Below are positions 33,694 through 42,823 of a DNA stretch of 64,000 nucleotides, piece after piece. The DNA is taken from the NCBI RefSeq assembly GCF_019890615.1, contig NZ_JAINVZ010000015.1, forward strand, positions 62,001 to 126,000, given 5' to 3'. The stretch's first letter is position 1. The number at the start of each line of letters is the position of its first letter. The notes under the pieces are model-generated. The model worked only from the letters and a program-made list of their open reading frames with translations, was not told where the DNA came from and searched no databases. Source of the stretch: Streptantibioticus parmotrematis (GTDB taxonomy: Bacteria > Actinomycetota > Actinomycetes > Streptomycetales > Streptomycetaceae). The translations under genes and the position numbers were made by a program.

Positions 33694-35825
33694 CCGGGCC
33701 GCTGGAACGGTTAGTGCAAGCTGTGCGGCTGGCCGTGCGCGGAACTGTCGAGACCGACACCTTCTGCCGGCCGGCAGAATCAGTTCTGCTTGATCCGGCG
33801 CTGCTTCGGGAATGGGCCGAGGGGATGCTGCCGGGCGGTCGGCGGATCTGTGTGGCCGGAGCCCTCGATCGTCGGCTCGTGTTCATCCAGCGCGAGCCGG
33901 GTTCGTGGGTCGCAGTGGATCTGTCGGGCCGACCGCATGCCTCTCGTCGCTGGCCGTCCTGGACTCGGGACCAGGTGCGGCTGCACGAGCCCGATTCCTG
34001 GCTGTCGGAAGCCGTGTTGTCCGACGCGGCGGTCTTCCGTCTGACCCGCCCGCGAGTGCTGCTGGCGGCCTTGTACCACCCGGAGTTCTTCCCGCTGCCG
34101 CGGTTTCCGCTGGGGATCAGCGATGTGGCCCGCGCGGCCCGGGCCACCTTGATGGGAACGGTCACCCTGTCCGACATGCAGCTCGGCACCACCGTCGAGG
34201 ACCTGATCAAACAGGTCAGCACCGAACCGCCGGACATCCTCGGGATCTCGGCGACGTTCGGCCAGCACGACCTGCTGATCCAGCTCCTGGACGCGGCCTT
34301 CGCCCTGCGCGAGCCCCCGATGGTGGTGGCCGGCGGCAGCCTCACCGCCCGCAACGAGCAGCTGCTCCTGGAGCGCTACCCGAACCTGCTCGTCGCCCGC
34401 GGTGGCGGCGAGGCCACCATCGAGGCGATGCTGGCGCACTGGCACGGTGACGTTGCGCGGGAGGAGATACCCGGCATCGGCTACACCGGCGCGGCCCGGG
34501 GCGGCGGTCTCGCCGTCGGCCGTCGCCGTACCGCCAGGCCCGTCGCCCGGGACGCCAGCGGTGACATCCTGCCCGAACTCGACCTGCTGCCCGCCACCTT
34601 CGACCATCACGGGGTCGCCCAGCTGGAGACTAGCCGCGGCTGTACCAACACGTGCTCGTTCTGCCCCCGCGGTCATAAGGGCCGCTGGGCCGGCACCCCA
34701 CCGGAGCAGCTCCGGTGGATGCTGTCGCAGATCGGCCAGGTCCTCGACCGCTACCCCGGCGTCTCCCGCACCCTGTACCTGGTCGACGAGGAGATCATCG
34801 GGGGTGGCGCGGACGCCGTCGAGCGGATCCTGCGCCTGGCCCGCGCCCTGCATGAGGCCGGGTTCACCTGGGAGTCCAGCTGCCGTATCGACCAGACCGT
34901 GCGCCTCGACCGCGACGAGAACTGGCACACCGAGCGCGCCGCCATGTGGCGCACCCTCGTGGAACTGGGGCTGCGGCGGATGCTGTTCGGCGTGGAGTCC
35001 GGCGTCGACTCCATCCTGACTCGTTTCAACAAGGAGACGACCGCCCGGCAGAACGCCCTGGCCATCCGCACCCTGTCCGCGCTCAACATCCCCACCCGCT
35101 ACACCTACATCACGTTCGACCCGCTGATGACCCTGGAGGAGCTCAAGGCCACCCACGCCTTCCAGGGGCGCACCGATCTCCTGCTGCGCCCCCAACCCGG
35201 TGTGGACGTGCGGGAGGTCGTACGCGGGGTCCGCGACGAAGGGTGGGCGGCCGCGCACGCGACCGGGCGGCCGCTTCATACCGGGATCAGCTACATGCTG
35301 GTGTCGATGGAGTGCCTGATCGGCGCCGCCTACACCCGGCAGGCAGCCGCCGCCGGGCTGACCGGCCAGGCCGAGCCGCTGATGGGCCGGGTCGCCTGCC
35401 GGTACCGGGACTGGCGGATCGGTGTGGCCAGCCGGTGGGCGCAGCGGTGGGTGGACCGCCACTTCGCGCTCGACTACACCCTCAAGAGCCTGGAGAAGGT
35501 CCTCGACGGCACGCCTCGGGCGGCCGTGCGGCAGGCCCGCGTGGTGCTGAAGAGCGCCGCCTACCAGGTGCTCGGCGACCTGATCACCGTGATCGAGCAG
35601 CATGATCTGCAACAGCCGGGCCGGCAGGAGGAGTTGTCCGGTCAGGCCGAGGCGGCACTGGAGGCGCGGGCGAGGGCGTTACGTGGGCAGATGGCGGAGA
35701 CGGTCGAACAGGTCGGCCACCGGCTGGCCGGGGAGCACGCCGCGATGCTCGCCCGAGAGTACGGCCGATGGCGGTCGGCCACCGGCTGGGAGCTGATCAA
35801 CGCGGGTGAGTCCTGTGCGCAGTGA
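33675..35825 (+). CDS. B12-binding-type radical SAM enzyme
   Basis: 716 residues from the ATG at 33675 with GGAGGAG about five to seven bases upstream; an in-frame ATG at 33510 has a poorer context. Residues about 125-270 form a Rossmann-like cobalamin-binding-type domain (VEDLIKQVSTEPPDILGISA, PPMVVAGGSLTARNEQLLLE, YPNLLVARGGGEATIEAML) without the classical D-x-H-x-x-G motif. The radical SAM core follows, with CxxxCxxC in TSRGCTNTCSFCPRGHKG (about 316-333), then LYLVDEEIIGG, FTWESSCRIDQTVRL, LRRMLFGVESGVDSILTRFN and YTYITFDPLMTLEELK. A helical C-terminal extension of about 150 residues follows. The architecture suits methylation, ring formation or other difficult chemistry on a small molecule or peptide. 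It is the core enzyme of the cassette; the substrate is unknown. Confidence 0.9.
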   Translation: MGDRCVTGPLERLVQAVRLAVRGTVETDTFCRPAESVLLDPALLREWAEGMLPGGRRICVAGALDRRLVFIQREPGSWVAVDLSGRPHASRRWPSWTRDQVRLHEPDSWLSEAVLSDAAVFRLTRPRVLLAALYHPEFFPLPRFPLGISDVARAARATLMGTVTLSDMQLGTTVEDLIKQVSTEPPDILGISATFGQHDLLIQLLDAAFALREPPMVVAGGSLTARNEQLLLERYPNLLVARGGGEATIEAMLAHWHGDVAREEIPGIGYTGAARGGGLAVGRRRTARPVARDASGDILPELDLLPATFDHHGVAQLETSRGCTNTCSFCPRGHKGRWAGTPPEQLRWMLSQIGQVLDRYPGVSRTLYLVDEEIIGGGADAVERILRLARALHEAGFTWESSCRIDQTVRLDRDENWHTERAAMWRTLVELGLRRMLFGVESGVDSILTRFNKETTARQNALAIRTLSALNIPTRYTYITFDPLMTLEELKATHAFQGRTDLLLRPQPGVDVREVVRGVRDEGWAAAHATGRPLHTGISYMLVSMECLIGAAYTRQAAAAGLTGQAEPLMGRVACRYRDWRIGVASRWAQRWVDRHFALDYTLKSLEKVLDGTPRAAVRQARVVLKSAAYQVLGDLITVIEQHDLQQPGRQEELSGQAEAALEARARALRGQMAETVEQVGHRLAGEHAAMLAREYGRWRSATGWELINAGESCAQ

Positions 35826-35886
35826 ACCGCGCCGGGCCCCGGCGCCCCGCCGCGCGATCGCGGTCGGGACGTGCCGGGCTGCTCGG

Positions 35887-36519
35887 TCAGGTACCGGTCT
35901 TCTCCGGGATCGGCACCCAGTCGAACTCCGGGCAGAACCTCGCGTAGGTGACGAGCTTCCAGGCCGCGTACTGCTCGGTCCGGCCCGAGCTGCGCAGCAG
36001 GTGCTTGACCCAGGTGTGCGCGATGCGCTCCTCCAGCGTCATCGTCTGGTCGATCCGGTCGAGCATCCGGCAGGCGACGGCGAAGTCCTCGACCGTCAGC
36101 GCGCTCAAGTCGATCTCGATGCCGTCCACGGTGAAGGAGAAGACCAGCCGGGAGGTCGAAAAGCGTGTCTTGCGCTCGCCGAGGAACGTGGTGTGCGGGG
36201 CAAGGGCCGCGCGCAGCCGGTCGCGGTCCTCGACCGGGTAGCCGATGCCCAGGTCCAGGTCGGAGGTCTCCAGGTTCAGCCGGGTTCCGAAGGAGCCGAC
36301 GTCACGGGGCGTATGCCCGGTCCACTTGGTGATCAGCTCGGCCGCCATGGCACGCACCTTCTCCAGGCGCTCGTCGTGGAAGCGCATCTGCTCGTAGAAG
36401 GCGCGGGCGCGCGCGAACTCGGCGTCGGTGAAATCGCCGCGGACCGTCCATCGGCGCTCCAGGATCGAGTTCAAGTCAAGTCCGGTACTGGGGGGTTGTG
36501 TCGTCACGCGAGGCACCAT
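35887..36519 (-). CDS. Nucleotidyltransferase-fold protein
   Basis: 210 residues from the ATG at 36519 with GGGAAG five bases upstream; a GTG six bases earlier is possible. The pol-beta-type signature is clear: DVGSFGTRLNLETSDLDLGI (about 75-95; GS..., then D-x-D), with a third acidic residue in GIEIDLSAL. An N-terminal helical segment (LERRWTVRGDFTDAEFARAR) and a C-terminal helical domain (YAAWKLVTYARFCPEFDWVP) follow the fold. Members add nucleotides to RNA, proteins or small molecules such as aminoglycosides. It is the only leftward gene in the cassette and converges on the radical SAM gene, with 61 bp between stops. Substrate unknown; it may also be an antitoxin-like MNT protein. Confidence 0.85.
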   Translation of the reverse strand: MVPRVTTQPPSTGLDLNSILERRWTVRGDFTDAEFARARAFYEQMRFHDERLEKVRAMAAELITKWTGHTPRDVGSFGTRLNLETSDLDLGIGYPVEDRDRLRAALAPHTTFLGERKTRFSTSRLVFSFTVDGIEIDLSALTVEDFAVACRMLDRIDQTMTLEERIAHTWVKHLLRSSGRTEQYAAWKLVTYARFCPEFDWVPIPEKTGT

Positions 36520-36581
36520 ACTCACTTCCCGAGACGATTCATCACTGTTTGCTGGGAATTGAGAGGAAGAGGGTACTTCTT

Positions 36582-37682
36582 GTGAGTGCTTCGCCGTCCC
36601 TGCCGCGCCGCACCCTCGCGCGTGGCCTGTCCGTCCACCCGGTCGGTATCGGCGGCTGGGCCCTAGGCGGCCCGGACACCAACCTCGGCCTGCCCATGGG
36701 CTGGTCCACCGCCGACGACACCGCCTCCCGCCACGGCCTGGAAGCCGCCCACGAACTCGGTGCGAACCTCATCGACACCGCCGACGTGTACGGGCACGGG
36801 CACTCCGAGCGGGTCATCGGCGACTTCGTCACCACCATCAACCGGGACACGGTGGTGCTGTCGTCCAAGGTCGGCTACCACCGGGGCACAGCCCGGCACG
36901 CCTACCTTCCCTCCGCGATGCGCCGCCAGCTGGAGACCACGCTGGAGAACCTGCGCACCGACCACCTCGACATCTACTTCTTCCACAACGCCGACTTCGG
37001 GCAGGACGACCGCTACCTGGAGGCGGCGGTCGCGCAGATGCGCGACTTCCAGCGCCAGGGCCTGGTCACCGCGGTCGGGATGCGCGGCCCGCACCGCTAC
37101 GCCACCGAACGGGTCACCGTCGCCAAGCAGGCGCGCGGCGACAAGTACGCCCGGTTCGCCCACCTCGCCGAGATAATCCGCCCCGACTACCTCGCGGCCC
37201 GCTTCAACGCCCTGACCCCGCAACCGGCCGCCGGACGCCCGGACGTCTTCGCCCTGGCCGCCTCGTACGGAGCGAGCGTGCTGATCAACAAGCCGCTGGC
37301 CCAGGGGCTGCTCACCGGCAAGTATGACCCGCACCACCCTCCCCTCTTCGGAGCCGGTGATCACCGGCTGCGCAAGGCGTGGTTCACTCCCGACGCCCTG
37401 AAGATCATCCACAGCGGACTCGACCCGCTGCGGGAGCGCTTCGGCGACACCCCGGCGGCACTGACAAGGGTTGCGCTGCAGTACTGCCTGCAACAGACCG
37501 ACAACGCGGCTGTCCTCGTCGGGTTCACCCGTCCCGAGCAGGTCACCGCCAACCTGACCGCCATCGGCACCCCGCTCACCGACGACGAACTCGGTTTCGT
37601 CCGCGAAACCCTCGGCCGCCTCCAGCGCACACTGGATGCCCACAGCGAGGTGTTCCTCGACGAGAAAGGCACCGGGCAATGA
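36582..37682 (+). CDS. Aldo/keto reductase
   Basis: 366 residues from a GTG at 36582; GAGAGGAAGAGG lies about 10-20 bases upstream, and no better start exists. The catalytic tetrad is visible: Asp and Tyr in IDTADVYGHGHSE (about 62-74), Lys in VVLSSKVGYH and His in DIYFFHNADFG. The cofactor-binding end includes ALQYCLQQTDNAAVLVGFTRPEQV, typical of NADPH contacts in AKRs. It starts divergently from the nucleotidyltransferase with 62 bp between starts, and its stop overlaps the EEP gene (ATGA), so those two are a translational unit. It probably reduces a carbonyl or imine intermediate of the cassette's product. Confidence 0.9.
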   Translation: MSASPSLPRRTLARGLSVHPVGIGGWALGGPDTNLGLPMGWSTADDTASRHGLEAAHELGANLIDTADVYGHGHSERVIGDFVTTINRDTVVLSSKVGYHRGTARHAYLPSAMRRQLETTLENLRTDHLDIYFFHNADFGQDDRYLEAAVAQMRDFQRQGLVTAVGMRGPHRYATERVTVAKQARGDKYARFAHLAEIIRPDYLAARFNALTPQPAAGRPDVFALAASYGASVLINKPLAQGLLTGKYDPHHPPLFGAGDHRLRKAWFTPDALKIIHSGLDPLRERFGDTPAALTRVALQYCLQQTDNAAVLVGFTRPEQVTANLTAIGTPLTDDELGFVRETLGRLQRTLDAHSEVFLDEKGTGQ

Positions 37683-38506
37683 CCGCCGGCCAACTGTCCC
37701 TGACCGCCGTCGAGGCGGTGCGGCTAATGCTGTTCAACGCCCAGCACGCCTCCCCGGACCGCTCCCGCCGCCAGGCCGAATGGATCGCCGCCCAGGAGAT
37801 CGCCGACATCGCCGTCCTGACCGAGGTCTCCTCCACCGGCGGCGGCGACGCCCTCACCACCGCGCTCGCCGACCGCGGGTACGCCACCGTGATCGCACCA
37901 CAGCCGCCCACCCGCGACTACCGCACCGTCATCGCCTGCCGCACCCCCAACGCCCAGCCCGTACCGAGCCCGGTGACCGTCACCCCGCACCGCGCCCCGG
38001 CCGCCCGGATCACCCTCGGCGACCACCACGTCGGCGTCCTGGGCCTGTACGTCCCCTCCCGCGGCCCCCGGCAGCACCGCAACGTCGCCAAACGCGCCTT
38101 CCAGAACGCCGTCACCAAGGCCCTGCCGCAACTGCACGCCCTCTTCCCCGCGATGCCCGTGATCGTCGCCGGGGACCTCAACGTCATCGAGCCCGGCCAC
38201 CAGCCCCCGCACAAGGTCTTCGGCACGTGGGAATACGACTTCTACAACGCCTTCCCGGCATCCGGGTTCACCGACGCCTTCCGGCACCTCCACCCCGAGC
38301 AAACCGCTCACTCCTGGTACGGGCGCAGCGGCAACGGGTTCCGCTTCGACCACATCCACCTCACACGCACCCACGCTGCCCAGATCACCGCCTGCGACTA
38401 CCACCACGAACCCCGCGAGAACGGGCTGTCGGACCACGCCGCCATGACCCTTCAACTCCGCCTGTCCGGCCCGAGCACGAGAGCGAGCCCGCCCCCGGAG
38501 GGCTGA
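37679..38506 (+). CDS. Endonuclease/exonuclease/phosphatase (EEP) family protein
   Basis: 275 residues, ATG overlapping the AKR stop. EEP-fold motifs: LMLFNAQHASPDRSRRQAEW (N in strand 1), IADIAVLTEVSSTGGG (catalytic Glu), ITLGDHHVGVLGLYVPSRGP, MPVIVAGDLNVIEPGHQPP (D-x-N), FRFDHIHLT and LSDHAAMTLQL (D-H pair). All metal-binding residues of the family are present, so it should be active as a phosphodiesterase, nuclease or phosphatase. Next to a nucleotidyltransferase, this could make and break a nucleotidyl intermediate. It is the last gene of the cassette; the substrate is unknown. Confidence 0.88.
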   Translation: MTAGQLSLTAVEAVRLMLFNAQHASPDRSRRQAEWIAAQEIADIAVLTEVSSTGGGDALTTALADRGYATVIAPQPPTRDYRTVIACRTPNAQPVPSPVTVTPHRAPAARITLGDHHVGVLGLYVPSRGPRQHRNVAKRAFQNAVTKALPQLHALFPAMPVIVAGDLNVIEPGHQPPHKVFGTWEYDFYNAFPASGFTDAFRHLHPEQTAHSWYGRSGNGFRFDHIHLTRTHAAQITACDYHHEPRENGLSDHAAMTLQLRLSGPSTRASPPPEG

Positions 38507-38608
38507 TCGCTTCCCCGAACGAGCAAGATGGCAACACAGGAGCGATCCACCTCACTCTGGTGGCCGTTGCAATCATGCTCGAACTGGGATACGTCTGAAT
38601 GTTGAGCG

Positions 38609-38896
38609 GTGACCCCCGCGCAAGGCGATCACCTTCTCACTGACGCCCTCGTGATCCTCGCGTTCCGCGACCGCTACGACGCAGCACGCGCGTCGACCTT
38701 GTTCAGTGAAGCCTGCGTCGCCACAGGAAACCCGCAAGTTGCCGTCGAAGCCTTGCACCAGGCGCTGATCGCGTACCAGCAACTGGCCAGCCCCACCGTG
38801 ACGGCCGCGACAGCTTGGATCAGCCGTACCCGGAACTCGCTCGCTCAGATCTCAGACCCGGAAGCCGGCCCCCCATATCCCCAGGGTGAGCCGTGA
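38609..38896 (+). pseudogene. TPR-regulator C-terminal fragment
   Basis: A 95-codon frame beginning at a GTG with no clear ribosome site reads LILAFRDRYDAARASTLFSE-like helical repeats: DRYDAARASTLFSEACVATG, PQVAVEALHQALIAYQQLAS, TAWISRTRNSLAQ. The arrangement parallels the last repeats of the TPR regulator at 31.9 kb (ARAHALIGRAVLACGDQ, AGFLQQALETYKAL). It is most simply a decayed duplicate or a broken regulator tail. A short functional protein cannot be excluded. Confidence 0.45.
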
Positions 38897-39467
38897 TCTC
38901 CCACCGGGCCTGCCTGGCTCGATCTGCGGCTGACTACCGTTGGCCGACGCTGGGCGCGAAGCAGCGCCGGGGTGTGGCTCGCGCTCGCGCGGCATGCTCA
39001 TCGGCGAAGGGCTACGGCTGATGCCGAGGGGGCGACCCACTGACTGAACTTGCCCTAATCTCGACATGCCGTCCAGCAACAACCCGACGTAGCTGCTTCT
39101 CCTTGCAGCTGCTGAGCGAACGACCGACGCCGTCAGGAAGGTAGCCCGATGCTCTCATCGCCGCCGCTCTTGACAATGGCTTGCTTCACGAGGGCATCAA
39201 GGAGCCCGGTACCTCGAAGGGCTTCGTCCCTCTTCGACGAGCCGGACACGGCTGCTCAACGCCGCACCGCGTATCAGCCAAGGGCCTTTCGAATCCCGTC
39301 AAGCCACACACATTCGACAGTCCGAACCCGCGTGAGCAACTCGTAGTGCAAATCTATCGAAATAAAAAGTAAGACATACGGACAGGCACCATGGGCGAGA
39401 CTATTCAAACATCAGCATTCAATATTCCCAGCAATACCTTCACCCACCGGACCAGGTAAGGGTAGAA
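38897..39467. other. Gene-poor, AT-richer stretch
   Basis: About 570 bases without a supported gene; overlapping short frames lack ribosome sites. The right half (39340-39460) is unusually AT-rich for this genome, containing AAATAAAAAGTAAGACAT, and probably carries the promoter of the XRE regulator that follows. Confidence 0.5.
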
Positions 39468-39938
39468 ATGCCAGAGATCCCTGAATCAACTCAGCACTCT
39501 CAGACCCTAGCGCAGAAGCTAACACGCCTTAGGGAGCTAAAGGCCCCCAGAGGGGGGCGCCCCCCTTCCTACGAGGTCATTGCACGCGAGATCAGCGCTA
39601 CAGGAGTGAGTATCTCAGCTCCATATATTTGGGAATTGTGCACCGGAAAGACGACCACGCCGAAGACCAGCCACCTCGAAGGTCTAGCTAGGTACTTTGG
39701 CGTACCGGTCTCCTATCTTATAGACGACGAAGTAACCAAGAAGCTTGACCCGCAACTAAGCTTTCTTGAGGAACTGAAGGATAAAGGGGTTTATGATATC
39801 GCAGTGCAACTCACTCAAGGACATGAACTCTCATCATCTAGCTTGGAAACATTGAAGACCATGATTGAACAGCTGCAAAACCTGGAGGGCAGGGGATTCT
39901 CTACTGAGGTCCGGGAGGAACAGCAACCAGAATCCTGA
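39468..39938 (+). CDS. XRE/EspR-like helix-turn-helix regulator
   Basis: 156 residues from an ATG at 39468 with AAGGG five bases upstream. The helix-turn-helix (about 12-85: LAQKLTRLRELKAPRGGRPP, YEVIAREISATGVSISAPYI, WELCTGKTTTPKTSHLEGLA) has a long insertion and resembles the EspR/SutR-type DNA-binding domain of Actinobacteria (GxxTxPxxxxLxxLAxxFxV). The C-terminal half is helical (LSFLEELKDKGVYDIAVQL) and may dimerise. Codon usage is notably AT-rich compared with everything around it, marking it as recently acquired. It is placed between the cargo and the integration module and may regulate the element. Confidence 0.8.
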   Translation: MPEIPESTQHSQTLAQKLTRLRELKAPRGGRPPSYEVIAREISATGVSISAPYIWELCTGKTTTPKTSHLEGLARYFGVPVSYLIDDEVTKKLDPQLSFLEELKDKGVYDIAVQLTQGHELSSSSLETLKTMIEQLQNLEGRGFSTEVREEQQPES

Positions 39939-40106
39939 GAGATTCTCTTCGAGCCAAATTGGGTTCTCGGCGTGACATCCCGGCACGGTGCCCATCGGCG
40001 GTTATCACTGAGCGGCCTCGGACGGCGCGCAGACGGCCCAGCCCAGCGCCCCTCCTCGCCCCACCATACCGAACACACTTTCGATACAGTGGGCAAGAAG
40101 GTGGTG

Positions 40107-41129
40107 ATGATGGTGGAGCGCGAGCGGGTGATCATGCACGTGCGCTGTCCCCGCGAGGTGACGGAGGACGCCTACCACGAGGTCGTCGAGTTCCTCGGCT
40201 CGTTGACCCCGGTCGTGCAGGCCCTCCCGCCGGCCGCAGTGCTGGCGGACCTGACCGGGGCTCTGCGGTACTGGCGAGCCACTCCTCTCCAGCTGGCGCG
40301 TCGAGTCCGGCTGACCACTCTGGCTCGCTACGCGGTGGACACCCGCGTCGGCATCGGCCCTTCCCCCGCGGTGGCGGCGATGGCCAGCGGATCGCCCGAC
40401 CGCGACGGCATACGGATCGTGACGGGCGCCGACGCCGCGCAGGCCATCGCTCCGCTGCCCGTCTCAGAGCTCTACGGCGTCGGCCCGGCCCAGGCGAAAA
40501 CACTGACCGCCTACGGTCTGCACACCGTCGGAGCACTCGCCCAGGTCCCGACCGGCACCGTGCAGCGCCTCCTCGGCGGAAGACTCGGCCGCCAGGCCGC
40601 CGACCGCGCCCGCGGCATCGATCCCCGGCACGAACTCGACCGCAACGGCCGCGCGCGCACCGCCCTGTTGGACACCGTGGTGACCGTCGCCAGCAGACTG
40701 CGCCAACGCCGCCAGGTCGCGGGCGCACTCAGCGTGCACGTCGAGTGGGTCGGCAACGCGGCTGCGATCACACGAACCCGGACTCTCGCCGAACCAACCG
40801 CGCACACAGAAGAGCTTCGCGTCGCCGCCTACCAGCTCTGGGACGGCCTGGGCCTCCAGAGAGCGCGGATCGCCGCACTGTCGGTACGGGCCGAACGCCT
40901 CACCGACGGCGCCGCGGCGGCCCACCAGATGACCCTGGACGGCGCCCGCGAACGACTCTGGCGGGCGGAAGCCGCGATCGATCGTGCCAACCGGCGCTTC
41001 GGCGCGAACACCGTGCGGCCCGCCCGCCTTGCCCACAGGCCCATGCAAGAGGCCGCTGACCCGGGCCAGGACGGCGGCAGGCTGGGCGCTACCGAAGACG
41101 CAACGGCTCAGCGTCACGAAGAACCCTGA
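40107..41129 (+). CDS. Y-family DNA polymerase-like protein without catalytic palm motif (ImuB-like)
   Basis: 340 residues from the ATG at 40107 with AAGG five to six bases upstream. It starts where a Y-polymerase palm is half complete; the segment aligning with SIDE-A-x-L-D-x-T-G reads PPAAVLADLTGALRYW, so the catalytic Asp-Glu are missing, and the N-terminal D-x-F-x-x-x-E part is absent. What remains is GIGPSPAVAAMAS, helix-hairpin-helix thumb (ELYGVGPAQAKTLTAYGLHT, VGALAQVPTGTVQRLLG, GIDPRHELD) and a little-finger domain to about 305. Such proteins resemble ImuB, a non-catalytic partner in mutasomes. It may tune repair or mutagenesis of element DNA. No DnaE2-like partner is present here. 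Confidence 0.8.
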   Translation: MMVERERVIMHVRCPREVTEDAYHEVVEFLGSLTPVVQALPPAAVLADLTGALRYWRATPLQLARRVRLTTLARYAVDTRVGIGPSPAVAAMASGSPDRDGIRIVTGADAAQAIAPLPVSELYGVGPAQAKTLTAYGLHTVGALAQVPTGTVQRLLGGRLGRQAADRARGIDPRHELDRNGRARTALLDTVVTVASRLRQRRQVAGALSVHVEWVGNAAAITRTRTLAEPTAHTEELRVAAYQLWDGLGLQRARIAALSVRAERLTDGAAAAHQMTLDGARERLWRAEAAIDRANRRFGANTVRPARLAHRPMQEAADPGQDGGRLGATEDATAQRHEEP

Positions 41130-41256
41130 CCCAGGAGCCTCGCCCGCCGCGTGCGTTGCGATGGAAGCCTCGGCGCACGGCTGCCCGAGCCTGATGGCCC
41201 GGGGCGCCAACTCCTTCCCTGGATCTCCAACGACCAGGGGCGACAACAACCCGGTG

Positions 41257-42309
41257 ATGCCCTACCGTGTGGCGATGATTGTCCTGGATACCAACCAGCT
41301 GGAACATGTTCAACCGCCCCACGGGCCGGGGTTGGCCATGCTGCGTACGATCGCGCGCGAGACCGGGCATGAACTCGCCCTGCCGGAGATGGCGTTCGAG
41401 GAACACCTCGCGCACATCCACCACCGCGTACAGAAAGCCGAATCCAAGATCACGGGCGGGATCAACGAGCTTCAGCGGCTCGCGCCCTTCTGGCCCGGTA
41501 ACGTCTCTCCGCTCCCCGGCGACCACGTGCTGCGGAACCATCGCGATGAACTAATGAAGATCTTTCGCGTCCTGCAAACCCCAGACGGCGTCGCACGCGA
41601 GGCCCTGCTGCGTGAAACCCAACGCCGCCTGCCAGCCGCCGGCTCCTGGGAGCTGCCAGGCACCGGTGGCCGCGATGTCGCGATCTGGCTGACCGCTCTC
41701 GACGAGTGCCGGCAGTCGGGAATGAAGATGTACTTCGTCTCCATGGACAAGAACGCCTTCGGCGGCCCCACCCTTCATCCCGAGCTGCGTGAGGACATCA
41801 CCAAGGCTCTCGCCGGCCGCGCCGAGCTGTTCCACTACTGCAACGGCGTAACCGCCCTACTGGAAGAACTTGCCGAAAAAAGGCAAAACCGGCTCACTAA
41901 GAACCGTGTAGCGAAGTCCCTGCCCGTCCGCGACGCCCTGACCGCCCTGGGCACCGGTCACGAGTTCCGCATGGAGCTGATCGACGCCGCTGGCCTTGCC
42001 AATGTAACCGTGGCCTCCGGTCCCGAACTTGATCACCTGGAACTGACCAAGCTGGAGCACGAGACCTCCTATCAACTCGGCGATTCGGCCTGGGCGACGG
42101 CACGTGCGACCTGGCAGGCCGCGAAGCACATCACGGCGTCCTGGTTCGGCACCCATGGGCAAGACATTTCGATCACACACGAGGTACAAGTGGTCTTCAC
42201 CGTGACCACCACGTTGCTCATGCAACTGGACGCGACAGGCGCCATCACCGCAGCAGAGATCGCAGCGCGAACCCGCTGTACCAACATCACCTCGAACATC
42301 GTGCGCTGA
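41257..42309 (+). CDS. PIN-like (DUF4935-type) ribonuclease-fold protein
   Basis: 350 residues if the ATG at 41257 is used; the ATG at 41275 gives MIVLDTNQLEHV, the canonical PIN start, and neither has a strong ribosome site. Acidic PIN residues: Asp in VLDTNQL, Glu in MAFEEHLAHIH and Asp in SMDKNAFGG, the last preceded by IWLTALDECRQSGMKMYFVS. The C-terminal half (about 200-350) is a separate beta-rich domain (HEFRMELIDAAGLANVTVAS, EVQVVFTVTTTLLMQL) of unknown role. Large PIN-like proteins of this sort occur on mobile elements and may be abortive-infection or stress RNases. No antitoxin gene is adjacent. Confidence 0.75.
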   Translation: MPYRVAMIVLDTNQLEHVQPPHGPGLAMLRTIARETGHELALPEMAFEEHLAHIHHRVQKAESKITGGINELQRLAPFWPGNVSPLPGDHVLRNHRDELMKIFRVLQTPDGVAREALLRETQRRLPAAGSWELPGTGGRDVAIWLTALDECRQSGMKMYFVSMDKNAFGGPTLHPELREDITKALAGRAELFHYCNGVTALLEELAEKRQNRLTKNRVAKSLPVRDALTALGTGHEFRMELIDAAGLANVTVASGPELDHLELTKLEHETSYQLGDSAWATARATWQAAKHITASWFGTHGQDISITHEVQVVFTVTTTLLMQLDATGAITAAEIAARTRCTNITSNIVR

Positions 42310-42823
42310 ACGACGGACACCCCAAATGCCGAAGCAAACCCAGGTTGTGGCTTGACCTGACTGGCTATCCGTGTCTACCACCCACCACTCCGTGGGCGCG
42401 CCCACGCCGACGGGTCAGCCGAACATTGTCGATAGCCGCACGAGGCGTGGGCCGGACGGGCGCGCCCGCCGTCGCTTCTGCCCCCCCCCGGGAGCATCAT
42501 GAGCAGTACCGGGTAGTTCGACGGCTTCGCTCGCATTGCGAGCGATCAGGGCTTCCGATGTCGTCCACGTCTCTGTTCGGGCGTCCGCACCTTCGTCGGC
42601 CGGTCCCATTCGGCAGGGCGCCTGACTTCCGCAAGTCGTCCGTGGAGTCCATCGCAGCAACATGGCCCCGCCGCGCTGTTACCGCCAGTCTTGGCCAACA
42701 CCTATGGTAACAACCTCCATTCGCCAAGGGCGCCAAGGAAGTTTCGCAGCCCTGGCGATCACGCACGAACAGCGGCGGCCCAGAGGACCATCGTGGCAAA
42801 CCACACCCTCGTAGCCTTGGGAC
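42310..42823. other. Gene-poor stretch
   Basis: About 510 bases with no supported gene on either strand; short frames lack ribosome sites and coding bias. A homopolymeric C run (about 42481-42489) is present. I see no hairpin or repeat of note. Confidence 0.5.
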
